Assembly: GCA_016928975.1 (NCBI GenBank)
Contig: JAFGJR010000115.1
Location: 1-19,178 of the forward strand
Length of the DNA: 19,178 nucleotides
Reading direction: 5' to 3'
Source of the DNA: Sedimentisphaerales bacterium
Lineage (GTDB): Bacteria; Planctomycetota; Phycisphaerae; Sedimentisphaerales; SG8-4
Shown: one piece after another, positions 6,290 to 14,204 of the stretch
Layout: every line of letters starts with the position of its first letter
Position numbering within the stretch: position 1 is the stretch's first letter
Notes under the pieces: generated by a model
Seen by the model: only the letters and a program-made list of their open reading frames with translations
Databases searched by the model: none
What the model was told of the DNA's origin: nothing
Made by a program: the position numbers and the translations under genes

Positions 6290-6462
6290 GCGTCCCACGC
6301 CGAAACGAAGATCATGAAGGGGTAATTGTGTTGATGCAGGGTGTTCTATTTTCATTCGCTGGCTCGCTGTGCCAGGCGAAGGAGGACCGCATCCTTGGGC
6401 AACGGCTCAAGGAGCCTTTGAGGGCATCGAGTGCAATGACCGCGTGGCGGCAGACAGCGCCC

Positions 6463-6536
6463 ATGTCATTCCTGCGAAAGCAGGAATCCATTCACGTCGC
6501 GGCGTTCCTGGACCCCTGCTTACGCAGGGGTGACAT
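6463..6536. repeat. 74-bp bipartite palindromic repeat between argB and argD
   Basis: The element is bounded by ATGTCA (6463-6468) and TGACAT (6531-6536), exact inverted copies. Inside are two hairpins: ATTCCTGC-GAAA-GCAGGAAT (6468-6487) and CCCCTGC-TTAC-GCAGGGG (6513-6530). It belongs in style to the widespread 'gtcattcctgcgaaagcaggaatcc' class of intergenic repeats. The remainder of 6290-6642 (353 bases) shows no convincing gene; an open frame running through the repeat is judged an artefact. Confidence 0.7.
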
Positions 6537-6642
6537 GAGAGAGCCAGGCTGCCACTCCGTTGGCGGCACCAAGGCAGTCTCCTGCCCTGGCGTGACGCGT
6601 TGACGACAGGCGAATGGACCCCATGATCCCGAGAGGATTCCT

Positions 6643-7821
6643 ATGACGACACAAGAGACGATAGAGCTGTTCAGCAAGCACGTGATTGCCAACTACGGCC
6701 GGTTGCCGCGAGTGATGGTCAAAGGCGAAGGCTGCTACATCTGGGACGCCGACGGCAACAAGATTCTCGATATGTTCCCCGGCTGGGCGGTCAGCGGCGT
6801 CGGCCACTGCCACCCGAAGGTGGTCGAGGCCGTCCGCAAGCAGGTGGGCGAGCTGATCCACATCGACAACACATTCTACTCCGAGCCGCAGGGACGCCTG
6901 GCGAAGATGCTCAGTGAGCGAGCGTTCGGCGGCAAGTGCTTCTTCTGCAACAGCGGCGCCGAGGCGAACGAAGCGGCACTGAAGCTGGCGCGCCTGCACA
7001 CCGCCAAGGAGAAATACAAGTTCATCACCTGTGAAGGCAGCTTCCACGGACGGACCTTCGCGACGGTCACCGCGACGGCGCAGCCCAAGTACCACGAGGG
7101 CTTCCTGCCTCTGCTGCCGGGCTTCAGCTACATCCCGTTCAACGATGTCGCGTCGCTGGAGGCGGCGTTCACGGACGAAGTGGCCGCCGTGCTCGTCGAG
7201 CCCATCCAGGGTGAGGGCGGCATCAACATCGCCAAGCCCGAGTTCCTCCAGGCTATCCGCCAGTTGTGTGACGAGAAGGGCGCGATGATGATTCTCGACG
7301 AGGTGCAGACGGGCATGGGCCGGACCGGCAAGTGGTTCGGCTACCAGCACTTCGACGTCGAGCCGGACATGATCTCGATGGCCAAGACCCTCGGCGGCGG
7401 CGTCGCGATCGGGGCGATGATGGCCAAGCCCGAAGTGGCCGCGTCGCTCGTGCCGGGAAAACACGCCTCCACGTTCGGCGGCAACTGCCTCGCCTGCGCC
7501 GCCGGAATCGCCACTGTCGAGGCCATTGAGGAAGGCAACCTGCTCCAGAACGCGGTCGAGATGGGCCAGTATGCCCGGGAGAAACTGGAAGGACTCAAGG
7601 AGACGCACTCGATCATCGACCACGTCCGCGGGGTCGGCCTGATGATCGGCATCCAGCTCATCCGGCCCGGCGCCGAGATCGTCAGCAAATGCCTGGAACG
7701 AGGCCTGAGGATCAACTGCACCCACGACACCGTCATCCGCTTCATGCCTCCCATGATCGTCACGCAGGACCAGATCGACGAAGCGGTAGGGATCTTCGAC
7801 GCAGTTCTATCCGAGAGTTGA
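6643..7821 (+). CDS. argD: acetylornithine aminotransferase
   Basis: ArgD is a PLP-dependent class III aminotransferase that makes N-acetylornithine from N-acetylglutamate semialdehyde and glutamate; some members also act in lysine synthesis. The 392-aa product has the expected length and motifs: CYIWDADGNKILDM (31-44), NSGAEANEAALKLAR (103-117, phosphate binding), SFHGRTFAT (133-141), the ILDEVQTGMGRTG stretch (217-229) with Asp219 contacting the PLP ring, and SMAKTLGGG (245-253) with the Schiff-base Lys248. The ATG has GAGAGGA five bases upstream. It follows argB by 353 bases holding a repeat element and overlaps nothing; argF follows after two bases, so argD and argF are translationally linked. 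A separate promoter before argD was not convincing. Confidence 0.95.
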   Translation: MTTQETIELFSKHVIANYGRLPRVMVKGEGCYIWDADGNKILDMFPGWAVSGVGHCHPKVVEAVRKQVGELIHIDNTFYSEPQGRLAKMLSERAFGGKCFFCNSGAEANEAALKLARLHTAKEKYKFITCEGSFHGRTFATVTATAQPKYHEGFLPLLPGFSYIPFNDVASLEAAFTDEVAAVLVEPIQGEGGINIAKPEFLQAIRQLCDEKGAMMILDEVQTGMGRTGKWFGYQHFDVEPDMISMAKTLGGGVAIGAMMAKPEVAASLVPGKHASTFGGNCLACAAGIATVEAIEEGNLLQNAVEMGQYAREKLEGLKETHSIIDHVRGVGLMIGIQLIRPGAEIVSKCLERGLRINCTHDTVIRFMPPMIVTQDQIDEAVGIFDAVLSES

Positions 7822-7823
7822 CT

Positions 7824-8735
7824 ATGAAAGACTTCATTGACATCAGCGATTGCTCCGCCCAGGAGCTTCGGGAGCTGCTCGAGGAAAGCGGCTCGCTCAA
7901 GGCGTTCTACAAGTCGGGAGGCCGGGACCTCTGCCTGGCCGGCCGGACGTTGGCCATGCTCTTCGAGAAGCCGAGTCTGCGCACCCGGATCAGCTTCCAG
8001 GTCGCCATGACCGACCTGGGCGGCAATCCCATCTACGTCAAGCCGGAGGACATCGGCGGCATCGGCAAGCGTGAGCCGGTCAAGGACATCGCCCGGGTCC
8101 TGAGCCGGTACGTGCAGGGCATCATGGCGCGGACATTCGAGCACCAGACCGTGGTCGATCTGGCCGAGTACGCGGACATTCCGGTCATCAACGCGTTGAC
8201 GGACTGGTCGCACCCGTGCCAGGCGATGGCGGATGTGCTGACCATCCAGGAGCACTTCGGACGCGTCGAAGGGATCCGGATCGCCTACATCGGCGACGGC
8301 AACAACGTGGCTCGTTCCCTGGCCTTCGCCGCCGGCAAGCTGAATATGAAGCTGGTCGTGGCGTCGCCGCGAGGCTACGAGCTGGACGCCGAGACGATCG
8401 CGACGGCCAACGGCTACACGCCGGACAGCGTAAAGCAGGTCGGCGACCCCCGGTCGGCCGTGGCCGAGGCAGACGTGATCTACACGGACACGTGGGTCAG
8501 CATGGGCCAGGAGAACGAGAAGGAGGAGCGCCGCAGGGAGTTCGCCGGCTTTGCCGTCGATGCGCAGCTCGTCGCCGCCGCGCCCAGGCACGTGAAGATC
8601 ATGCACTGCCTGCCGGCCTATCGCGGCTACGAGATCACCGACGACGTCGCCGAGTGCGCCAGCTCCATCATGTTCGACCAGGCCGAGAACCGCCTGCATT
8701 TTCAGCGCGCTCTGCTGAAGAAACTGATGGCCTGA
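7824..8735 (+). CDS. argF: ornithine carbamoyltransferase
   Basis: ArgF joins carbamoyl phosphate to ornithine to give citrulline, in the cytoplasm. The 303-aa product has the carbamoyl-phosphate loop FEKPSLRTRISF (47-58; SLRTR in place of the more common STRTR, as also found in other bacterial OTCases), the HPCQAMADVLT stretch (130-140), DTWVSMGQE (222-230) of the ornithine-binding SMG loop, and MHCLPAYRG (260-268) with the catalytic Cys262. The SMG motif argues for ornithine rather than N-acetylornithine or N-succinylornithine as substrate. The open frame extends further upstream, but ATG 7824 is chosen because it lies two bases after the argD stop and begins the family's N-terminus (MKDFIDISD). 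The anabolic role is inferred from the argB-argD neighbours. Confidence 0.95.
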   Translation: MKDFIDISDCSAQELRELLEESGSLKAFYKSGGRDLCLAGRTLAMLFEKPSLRTRISFQVAMTDLGGNPIYVKPEDIGGIGKREPVKDIARVLSRYVQGIMARTFEHQTVVDLAEYADIPVINALTDWSHPCQAMADVLTIQEHFGRVEGIRIAYIGDGNNVARSLAFAAGKLNMKLVVASPRGYELDAETIATANGYTPDSVKQVGDPRSAVAEADVIYTDTWVSMGQENEKEERRREFAGFAVDAQLVAAAPRHVKIMHCLPAYRGYEITDDVAECASSIMFDQAENRLHFQRALLKKLMA

Positions 8736-8797
8736 TCTTGCCGGTGCCACCCGGATTGCCGTCGCGTGCTGCCGCGAAGAGCCAACCGGAATTGGTG

Positions 8798-10264
8798 TCA
8801 GGCGGAATCGGCATGACTCTGCAGCGGCGCAACGATTTCCGCGGCGGCCTGCTGCCTCTTCTTCCCGTTCTTGTGCGACCTGTGGAGGGCCATATTGGCC
8901 AGGAGGATGGGCAGCTTGAGCAGAGGCACCGCGACGTCGCGCGGCGTAACCAGTCCAATCCGCCTGGCCTTGCTCGCGATGTGCAGCAACTGCGCCGGGG
9001 TGTAGAACGCCCGGCGGATGCGGTTGCGGATGCGCTTGAGCTCTGCACGCCCGTACTTGTCGGAGTACACAGGACCGCCGATCCGATTATAGTAGTAGCC
9101 CGGGGCGGACTCCACCACCTCCTTCAAGGGTGAGAATTTCTCGATACGGAGCTTCTGAAAACTGATGGTGTCCAGCCGGATCTCCCTGGCAAACTCGGCA
9201 ATATAGAGCATCTCCTCTTCCGTCTCGCCGATGTTGCCGTAGATGAAATAGCCATGCAGGAGGAACTCGTACTGCGTCAGGACCGCCATCGCCTCCCGAA
9301 TCACCTGCTGCGTGATGCCCTTCTGCAGTTGGCCCAGGATGCGGTCGTGCGGCGACTCGATCCCCATCAGGAAGACCTTGAAGCCCGCCTGCTGCGCTTT
9401 ATCGAGGATCCTGCGATGCTTGGCGATATCGACACGGGCCTGAACGACGAAGATCTTCTTGATCCCGTTTTCGATGATCAAATCGCAGAGCTTCTCGCTG
9501 CGCTGGAGGTTCGTGAACATGTTGTCGTCGCTGAAGAGCACCACGTCAGCGGAGATCGTCTTGAGCTCCTCCACCACCGATTCGATCGGCCGCTCCGTGT
9601 ACTCGCGCTTCTGCCCGAGCGGGTTGAGACTGAAGGTGCAGAACTTGCACTTGAAGGGACAGCCGCGCGTGGTCAGGATCGTGTCGAAGGTCAGCCGGCT
9701 GAGCCGACAGCCCCCTTGCAGCCAGTAGTAATCGTGCCGGCGCAGAGACCGGTCCGGATAAGCAATATGCGAGAGGTCGGGCAGGACCTGGTTCTCGTTG
9801 TGGACGATTTGGCCGTTGCGCCGGAAGGAAAGCCCGCGAATTTGCTCGTACGGCAGGCCCGTCACGATCTGTTTGATGATCTCCTCACCCTCGCCGCGCA
9901 CGACCATGTCAATATTCGGGCAGCGCTGGAACAATTGCTCGACCTCCAGCGTCGCCTCGTAGCCCCCGACGACTATCGGGACCTCATCGGGCAGTTGGGC
10001 GACGAAGTCACACACTCTGTCGAACTGCGTATGCCAGCGGATGCTGACGCACACGAGGTCGACGTCCCGGCGGATGAACGCGCTGAGCGTCGCCGGATCC
10101 TGGTAGACCTTCTCATAGCGGAGGTCGAGGAGCGTCACTTTGTCGACCAGGTCTTTCATGCTGGCGGCGATGTACTCCAGGCCGGTGGGCGGGAACAGAC
10201 CCATGGTCGCCGTGGTATGGGCGAAGTACGGGTTCAACGCGAGAACATGTCGATATTTAGCCAT
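8798..10264 (-). CDS. B12-binding-domain radical SAM protein, substrate unknown
   Basis: The 488-aa product has an N-terminal Rossmann-like cobalamin-binding-type domain (residues 1-150: PPTGLEYIAA, then VPIVVGGYEATLEVEQLF and VRGEGEEII) and a radical SAM domain with TTRGCPFKCKFCTF (198-211), whose Cys202, Cys206 and Cys209 would hold the [4Fe-4S] cluster. The base-off cobalamin motif DxHxxG is not seen, as in many members of this family. Such enzymes methylate or rearrange lipids, pigments and natural products; the C-terminal 100 residues give no clue to the substrate. A basic, hydrophobic patch (DVAVPLLKLPILLANMAL) near the end might touch membranes. ATG 10264 is chosen over a TTG at 10291 because the promoter places the transcription start at this ATG. 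It converges with argF (62 bases apart) and has no biosynthetic partner nearby. Confidence 0.88.
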   Translation of the reverse strand: MAKYRHVLALNPYFAHTTATMGLFPPTGLEYIAASMKDLVDKVTLLDLRYEKVYQDPATLSAFIRRDVDLVCVSIRWHTQFDRVCDFVAQLPDEVPIVVGGYEATLEVEQLFQRCPNIDMVVRGEGEEIIKQIVTGLPYEQIRGLSFRRNGQIVHNENQVLPDLSHIAYPDRSLRRHDYYWLQGGCRLSRLTFDTILTTRGCPFKCKFCTFSLNPLGQKREYTERPIESVVEELKTISADVVLFSDDNMFTNLQRSEKLCDLIIENGIKKIFVVQARVDIAKHRRILDKAQQAGFKVFLMGIESPHDRILGQLQKGITQQVIREAMAVLTQYEFLLHGYFIYGNIGETEEEMLYIAEFAREIRLDTISFQKLRIEKFSPLKEVVESAPGYYYNRIGGPVYSDKYGRAELKRIRNRIRRAFYTPAQLLHIASKARRIGLVTPRDVAVPLLKLPILLANMALHRSHKNGKKRQQAAAEIVAPLQSHADSA

Positions 10265-10270
10265 GTGCGA

Positions 10271-10299
10271 AGTATAGGCAAAGAGCTGCAACGATGCAA
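10271..10299 (-). promoter_or_regulatory. promoter giving a leaderless radical SAM mRNA
   Basis: On the minus strand TTGCAT (10299-10294), a 17-base spacer and TATACT (10276-10271) are followed by six bases and then the ATG at 10264. The predicted +1 is therefore the A of the start codon, and no ribosome binding site precedes it. Confidence 0.6.
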
Positions 10300-10321
10300 G
10301 CCGACAATGGGCTAATCGGGT

Positions 10322-10357
10322 AAAAAAAAGAGATTTCCAGACAAAGCCTGAAGGGCT
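10322..10357 (-). terminator. possible terminator of the M14 operon
   Basis: On the minus strand, directly after the M14 stop codon, AGCC-CTTCA-GGCT (10357-10345) forms a short stem, and a run of eight T follows at 10329-10322. The stem is only 4 bp and 15 bases from the T-run, so the assignment is weak. It lies in the 93-base gap shared with the promoter of the radical SAM gene. Confidence 0.3.
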
Positions 10358-12139
10358 CTACGGCAGGGAACCGTCTCTTTGCAGCAGGCCGCCCTTGGCG
10401 GAATCGACGGTCACGGTGAACGAGCCGGTGCCCTGCACGAGGAATTGCACGCGAGCCTCCTGCATGCCGCCGACGGCGTCGAGCTCGACCCGCTCGGGCC
10501 GGGACTCGACGGCCTCGACCCGCTTGAAGTACCGGTCGGTAACCTGCCCGGCAGAGAGCACCTTCACGGCTTCACCCCGGAGGCCGACCACGTCGGGAGG
10601 ACTGATGTGATGGCGCACGTCGTGGGCGGTGCGCGTCGGGATCATTCGCTGATTCTCGATGGTGACCCAGACCTTGAACAGGCCGGCTCCCAGCGGCTCC
10701 ACGTTCACGTCGCTGATCCGAAGCAGCGGCATCGTGCCCGCATGATAGAGGGTGAACGCCATGTTGCGATGCAGCTCTTCCTCGATCAGGAACGATGGCG
10801 GGGTCCGGCCCCATTCCTTCTTGAAGCCGCCGATCTCGATCCGCCCGTAGGTTGGGTGATCGTACGGGCGCCAGGCGACGAAGCCGTCGCCGAGCAGGAC
10901 GTGCTTGATGAATTCCGCCTCGTCCTCGTCCGAGGGCTCCCCGTTCGTCCTATACAGGTTACTCGAAGTCCACATTTCCTCCGTGTACGCCAGGACGCCC
11001 CGGGCGCCGTAGAACCAGGTGTCCTCATCGCCCCAGGTGGTGTACAGGTCCTTCCACGAGATGATGGATCGATAATAGGGCAGGATGCGTTCCCCTCGCT
11101 TGCCGATGAAGATCAGCAGCCTTTCGTCGGCGGGTTCCATGGCGCCGCCCTCGTGGCCGGGGCCGCGCAGGATCATGCCGCCGGAGTTGTGGTAGCACTG
11201 GGCGGCCGCGATGTTGGGATGCGCCAGCGTGAATTGCGCGACGGCGCGGCACTCCGGCTGAGAGAAGGGGTAGTCCCTGGCGCCGTACTGGAGGTAGGTC
11301 GGCTGCCAGTCGAAGCCCCAGTTTCGATTGAGATCGTATCCGCCCCGGCTGTCTTCGTTGACCCGGCCGTCGCCGTCGTTGTCGATTCCCTCCCAGCCGA
11401 GGAGGGTGTACTCGCCCGGCTCGTCGTCCTTGGCCCGGACCAGGAGATAGTCCGGATAGTCCGGATGGCGCTTGTACCGGCCGTGGGGGTCCTTGATCCG
11501 CATTTGCGTGACGACGCCGTCGCCGTTGAGGTCGTCGCAGTCGTCCTCATCGCAGACACCGTCCCGGTCGTTGTCGGTCGGTTGGGAGCCGCTGCGGCCG
11601 GACATCGCACCGTCGTCGTCGTGCAGCCAGAAGTCCCGCCCGTCCGGGTTCACCATCGGCACGAGGTAGAACACGTAGTCGTTCAGCAGCGAGGTCACCT
11701 TCTCCAGCCGGCCGTACTGGTGGCACAGGTACCAGCCCGCGTAGGCGACCACTTCACCTGCCTGGATCTCGTTGCCGTGGATGTTGCCGTCGATGTACAT
11801 CCCCGGCTTGCGGTCGGGATGGCCGACCTTGCGGGCGGTGACCTCCAGGCACCACAGGTCCCGGCCCTCGGTGGATTTGCCGATGGAGTATAGCTTGGCC
11901 AGATCGGGAAACGCCGCTTGGAGCCGGCTCAGAATGTCCGCCAGGCCCGCGTGATCGTAGTACCGGTTCCAGGCGACGTCCACCTTCCGCTCCGCCGGCG
12001 CGCCCAGGGCGGCAAAGACGTGATCCGCCGGCTCCCCTGGAGCGGATTGCCCGTCCGACGCCGCAACCTCGGACAGCAGTGCAAGGAACGGTAGTACGCA
12101 CGAGAGCGCGAGAGTCTTCATACGTAGCGTCGATGTCAT
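10358..12139 (-). CDS. secreted M14 family zinc carboxypeptidase-like protein
   Basis: The 593-aa product starts with a signal peptide (MKTLALSCVLPFLALLSEVAAS, from residue 7) and contains an M14 peptidase domain with all catalytic parts: HGNE (His121, Glu124) as zinc ligands, NPDGRD with Arg168, DLNRNWG (Asn271-Arg272) for the substrate carboxylate, CYHNSGG with His317 as third ligand, and AYTEEMW with Glu388 as general base. Two acidic stretches, TDNDRDGVCDEDDCDDLNGD (188-207) and DNDGDGRVNED (253-263), look like calcium-binding loops inserted in the catalytic domain. A beta-rich region of about 110 residues forms the C-terminus. It should remove C-terminal residues from, or otherwise cleave, extracellular or periplasmic peptides. 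It starts 12 bases after the paralogue upstream, so the pair is an operon. ATG 12139 and ATG 12121 are both possible starts. Confidence 0.9.
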   Translation of the reverse strand: MTSTLRMKTLALSCVLPFLALLSEVAASDGQSAPGEPADHVFAALGAPAERKVDVAWNRYYDHAGLADILSRLQAAFPDLAKLYSIGKSTEGRDLWCLEVTARKVGHPDRKPGMYIDGNIHGNEIQAGEVVAYAGWYLCHQYGRLEKVTSLLNDYVFYLVPMVNPDGRDFWLHDDDGAMSGRSGSQPTDNDRDGVCDEDDCDDLNGDGVVTQMRIKDPHGRYKRHPDYPDYLLVRAKDDEPGEYTLLGWEGIDNDGDGRVNEDSRGGYDLNRNWGFDWQPTYLQYGARDYPFSQPECRAVAQFTLAHPNIAAAQCYHNSGGMILRGPGHEGGAMEPADERLLIFIGKRGERILPYYRSIISWKDLYTTWGDEDTWFYGARGVLAYTEEMWTSSNLYRTNGEPSDEDEAEFIKHVLLGDGFVAWRPYDHPTYGRIEIGGFKKEWGRTPPSFLIEEELHRNMAFTLYHAGTMPLLRISDVNVEPLGAGLFKVWVTIENQRMIPTRTAHDVRHHISPPDVVGLRGEAVKVLSAGQVTDRYFKRVEAVESRPERVELDAVGGMQEARVQFLVQGTGSFTVTVDSAKGGLLQRDGSLP

Positions 12140-12151
12140 GGCGGCGGTCTT

Positions 12152-13960
12152 TCATGGACGAGACGGGCTTGCGCCTGTCTCACTGGCCTTGAGCAACTCG
12201 ATGGTTCCCTCGGTTCGACCGGCGAGCATGGAGATGACCTGGAAGCGGATCTCCTTTCGGTCCGGCACGCGAATCGTGCAACGGACTTTGGCGGTGCCGC
12301 CGTGGCCGGCGATCGGAGGCACGACCGTCGTTCTCGCCCCGGCCAGGAAGCAGGACGGTTCGAGGTCAAGGACTACTCGCGTCGGATACACCTCGCGGGT
12401 TGTCTCCCCGTGCGCCAGGGAGGTTGGCAGGAAGCCTGTGTTGGCCACGAGGATCTCAATCTCGAAGAGCGAATCAGCCAGAAGTCGGCATTCGATCCTG
12501 GCGACCTGAATGCGCGGCAGCCGCTGGACCAGCTCAGTGAGAAAGTCCCCGTGCTTGGCGGCGATCTCCGGGAGCATGGCCGCGGGCGGGTTCGTGCGTG
12601 CGAACGGCCGATACCCGCCCACTTCCACGCGTTGGCCGGGGAAATCCGGATGCTCGACGGCCTGCCACGCGACGAACGCATCCGGTGCGTGCTCGTCGAG
12701 CCACTTGAGCTGCTCTCGCTCGTCCTTGTTTCGCTTGTCGCCTTCCTTCTTGTCGGCCTTCGGGTCAGCTTTGGTGGAATTGGGGTCGTTCGGCTCGCCG
12801 GCCTTCGCGTCTTTCGCCTTCTTGTCCTTTGCCTTCCGGGCCTTGGACTGGGCCACGGCCATCGCCACGTCCCACGGCCGTGCCGCCAGAGACAACCGGC
12901 CGCGATGGAAGTACATCCAGTCGCTGAACGTGCCCGGCTCCGAGGTACATTCGAGCTCCTTGTCGAGACCGAGCCTGGCGCGGTAGATCTTCCCGAGCGC
13001 TTCGTAGTAGCCGATGTCCTTCTCGTCCACGGCCTCCATGGGCTTGCCCCGGCCGGGCGATGCGGCGGCCTTCGGAGTCTTGCGCAGGTTGTCTGCGGCG
13101 CCGTACGTCAGCACGATGCCGATATTCGGATGGGCCACCACGAAATCGGCGAGCGCACGCGTCTCGTTCTCGCAGACCGGATGGATGCCTGCATCGACGG
13201 CGAAGTGCTTGTAGCCGTAGGGGAAGTTGCGGTTGAAGTTCGTGCCGCCGGGGCCGTCCTCGTTCCATTTCCTGTCGTGGTCGCTGTCGACGCCTTCCGG
13301 CAGCAGCTTCCAGGCAGGTGTCTCTCCCTTCGCCGGATCAGCCTTGAGCAGTAGCCGGTTATCGTTCGGATCGAGGCTGTAGTGGCCCTCTTTGTCCTCG
13401 ACGCGCATCATGGTGATCAGTCCGTCGCCATTGAGGTCCTCGCCGCCGTCCTCGTCCGTCAGTCCATCGTGATCGTCGTCACAGGGAGCGTCATTGGCGC
13501 TGCTCTCGACTCTCGGCTCGGCGAAGAACTGCTTCGTTGCATCCGGGTTAAGGCAAGGGACGACGTAGATCGTTGTAGTCTTGAGAAACTGGGCCTTGGC
13601 AGGCTCCTCACGGTATTGCTTGAGCAGGTCCTCGATCCAGGCGACGGCCGTGAAGGGCCCGACGAGATCGTTGCCCTCAATGCCGGCGACGACAAGCATT
13701 GCGGGCCGGGTGTTGCGATCCTCTTCGGTCCCTATGCCGATATCGACGAGCCAGACCTTGCGTTTGTCTCGGGACTCGGCCAGATCGCGGACGCGAATCA
13801 GGTTTGGGTCCTGTCCCGCCAGCCAGGCGAGATGCTCGCTCAGGGCCTTGCTGCTATAGTATTCCGTTCCTTGCGTGACGACCGGCCCGATCAGCAGGGC
13901 CACCAGCGCCGGCAAGACCCGCCGACCAAACGATCTCGTGACAGACAGCTCGGTATCCAC
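12152..13960 (-). CDS. M14-like pseudopeptidase lacking the zinc ligands
   Basis: The 602-aa product has a signal-like N-terminus (RRVLPALVALLIGPVVTQG) and follows the downstream M14 protein motif by motif, but the active site is gone: HGNE is GIEGND (Glu95, Asp98), NPDGR is NPDAT (141), the third-ligand His is replaced in TYGAAD (Gly287), and TEEMW is SLAARPWD. NFNRNF (241-246) remains. The acidic loops are kept: DDDHDGLTDEDGGEDLNGDG (161-180) and DSDHDRKWNED (225-235). Residues 372-415 form a Lys/Ala/Asp-rich linker absent from the partner. A binding or regulatory role is inferred; it may assist the active enzyme encoded 12 bases downstream. The GTG at 13960 is chosen because AAGGA (13972-13968) lies seven bases upstream and the signal peptide begins there. 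The open frame continues upstream to 14578 but is not protein-like there. Confidence 0.82.
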   Translation of the reverse strand: MDTELSVTRSFGRRVLPALVALLIGPVVTQGTEYYSSKALSEHLAWLAGQDPNLIRVRDLAESRDKRKVWLVDIGIGTEEDRNTRPAMLVVAGIEGNDLVGPFTAVAWIEDLLKQYREEPAKAQFLKTTTIYVVPCLNPDATKQFFAEPRVESSANDAPCDDDHDGLTDEDGGEDLNGDGLITMMRVEDKEGHYSLDPNDNRLLLKADPAKGETPAWKLLPEGVDSDHDRKWNEDGPGGTNFNRNFPYGYKHFAVDAGIHPVCENETRALADFVVAHPNIGIVLTYGAADNLRKTPKAAASPGRGKPMEAVDEKDIGYYEALGKIYRARLGLDKELECTSEPGTFSDWMYFHRGRLSLAARPWDVAMAVAQSKARKAKDKKAKDAKAGEPNDPNSTKADPKADKKEGDKRNKDEREQLKWLDEHAPDAFVAWQAVEHPDFPGQRVEVGGYRPFARTNPPAAMLPEIAAKHGDFLTELVQRLPRIQVARIECRLLADSLFEIEILVANTGFLPTSLAHGETTREVYPTRVVLDLEPSCFLAGARTTVVPPIAGHGGTAKVRCTIRVPDRKEIRFQVISMLAGRTEGTIELLKASETGASPSRP

Positions 13961-14004
13961 GCCACCATCCTTAATGAGGCTCCTGTTGGTTCCCGACAGC
14001 CCAT

Positions 14005-14033
14005 ACTGTACCGAGCGATTGCCCACGTGACAA
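14005..14033 (-). promoter_or_regulatory. promoter of the M14 operon
   Basis: On the minus strand TTGTCA (14033-14028), a 17-base spacer, then TACAGT (14010-14005). The predicted start near 13998 leaves about 38 bases to the GTG at 13960. A 12-bp perfect palindrome, CGGAGCGCTCCG (14049-14060), lies just upstream of the -35 and could be an operator. Confidence 0.5.
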
Positions 14034-14074
14034 CAGGCTGATTCCGCCCGGAGCGCTCCGCGCAGGGCAGGGAA

Positions 14075-14121
14075 GCCCCCGCAAGCAAAACGGAGGGAGA
14101 GGAGATGGTACTCGCGGGGGC
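14075..14121. repeat. long-stem inverted repeat between the STAS and M14 genes
   Basis: GCCCCCGCAAG (14075-14085) and CTCGCGGGGGC (14111-14121) pair over 11 positions with one mismatch around a 25-base loop. There is no T-run on either strand. It lies in the 244-base gap between the STAS stop and the M14 operon, which otherwise holds the promoter and no gene. Confidence 0.4.
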
Positions 14122-14204
14122 CTATGTGCGCCGATCGTCCATGCCACGCATGATTTCGCCCGATGTGCCGCGAAGCCCTCCGCGGGCTGTGCTGGGTGGT
14201 GAGG

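Noticed and set aside
5408..6355. 315-codon minus-strand open frame opposite argB
   Set aside because: His/Asp/Val/Leu-rich composition typical of the antisense of a GC-rich gene; argB motifs are unmistakable on the other strand.
6328..6603. 91-codon open frame between argB and argD
   Set aside because: It runs straight through the 74-bp hairpin repeat, has no protein-like composition, and its middle is just a translation of the repeat.
6600..6627. TTGACG with CATGAT as a promoter for argD
   Set aside because: The spacer is 16 bases and the predicted start would fall inside the ribosome binding site of argD.
10379..11893. 504-codon plus-strand open frame
   Set aside because: It is antisense to the M14 peptidase gene. 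Long antisense frames are expected in GC-rich coding DNA, and this one has no family motifs and no ribosome binding site.
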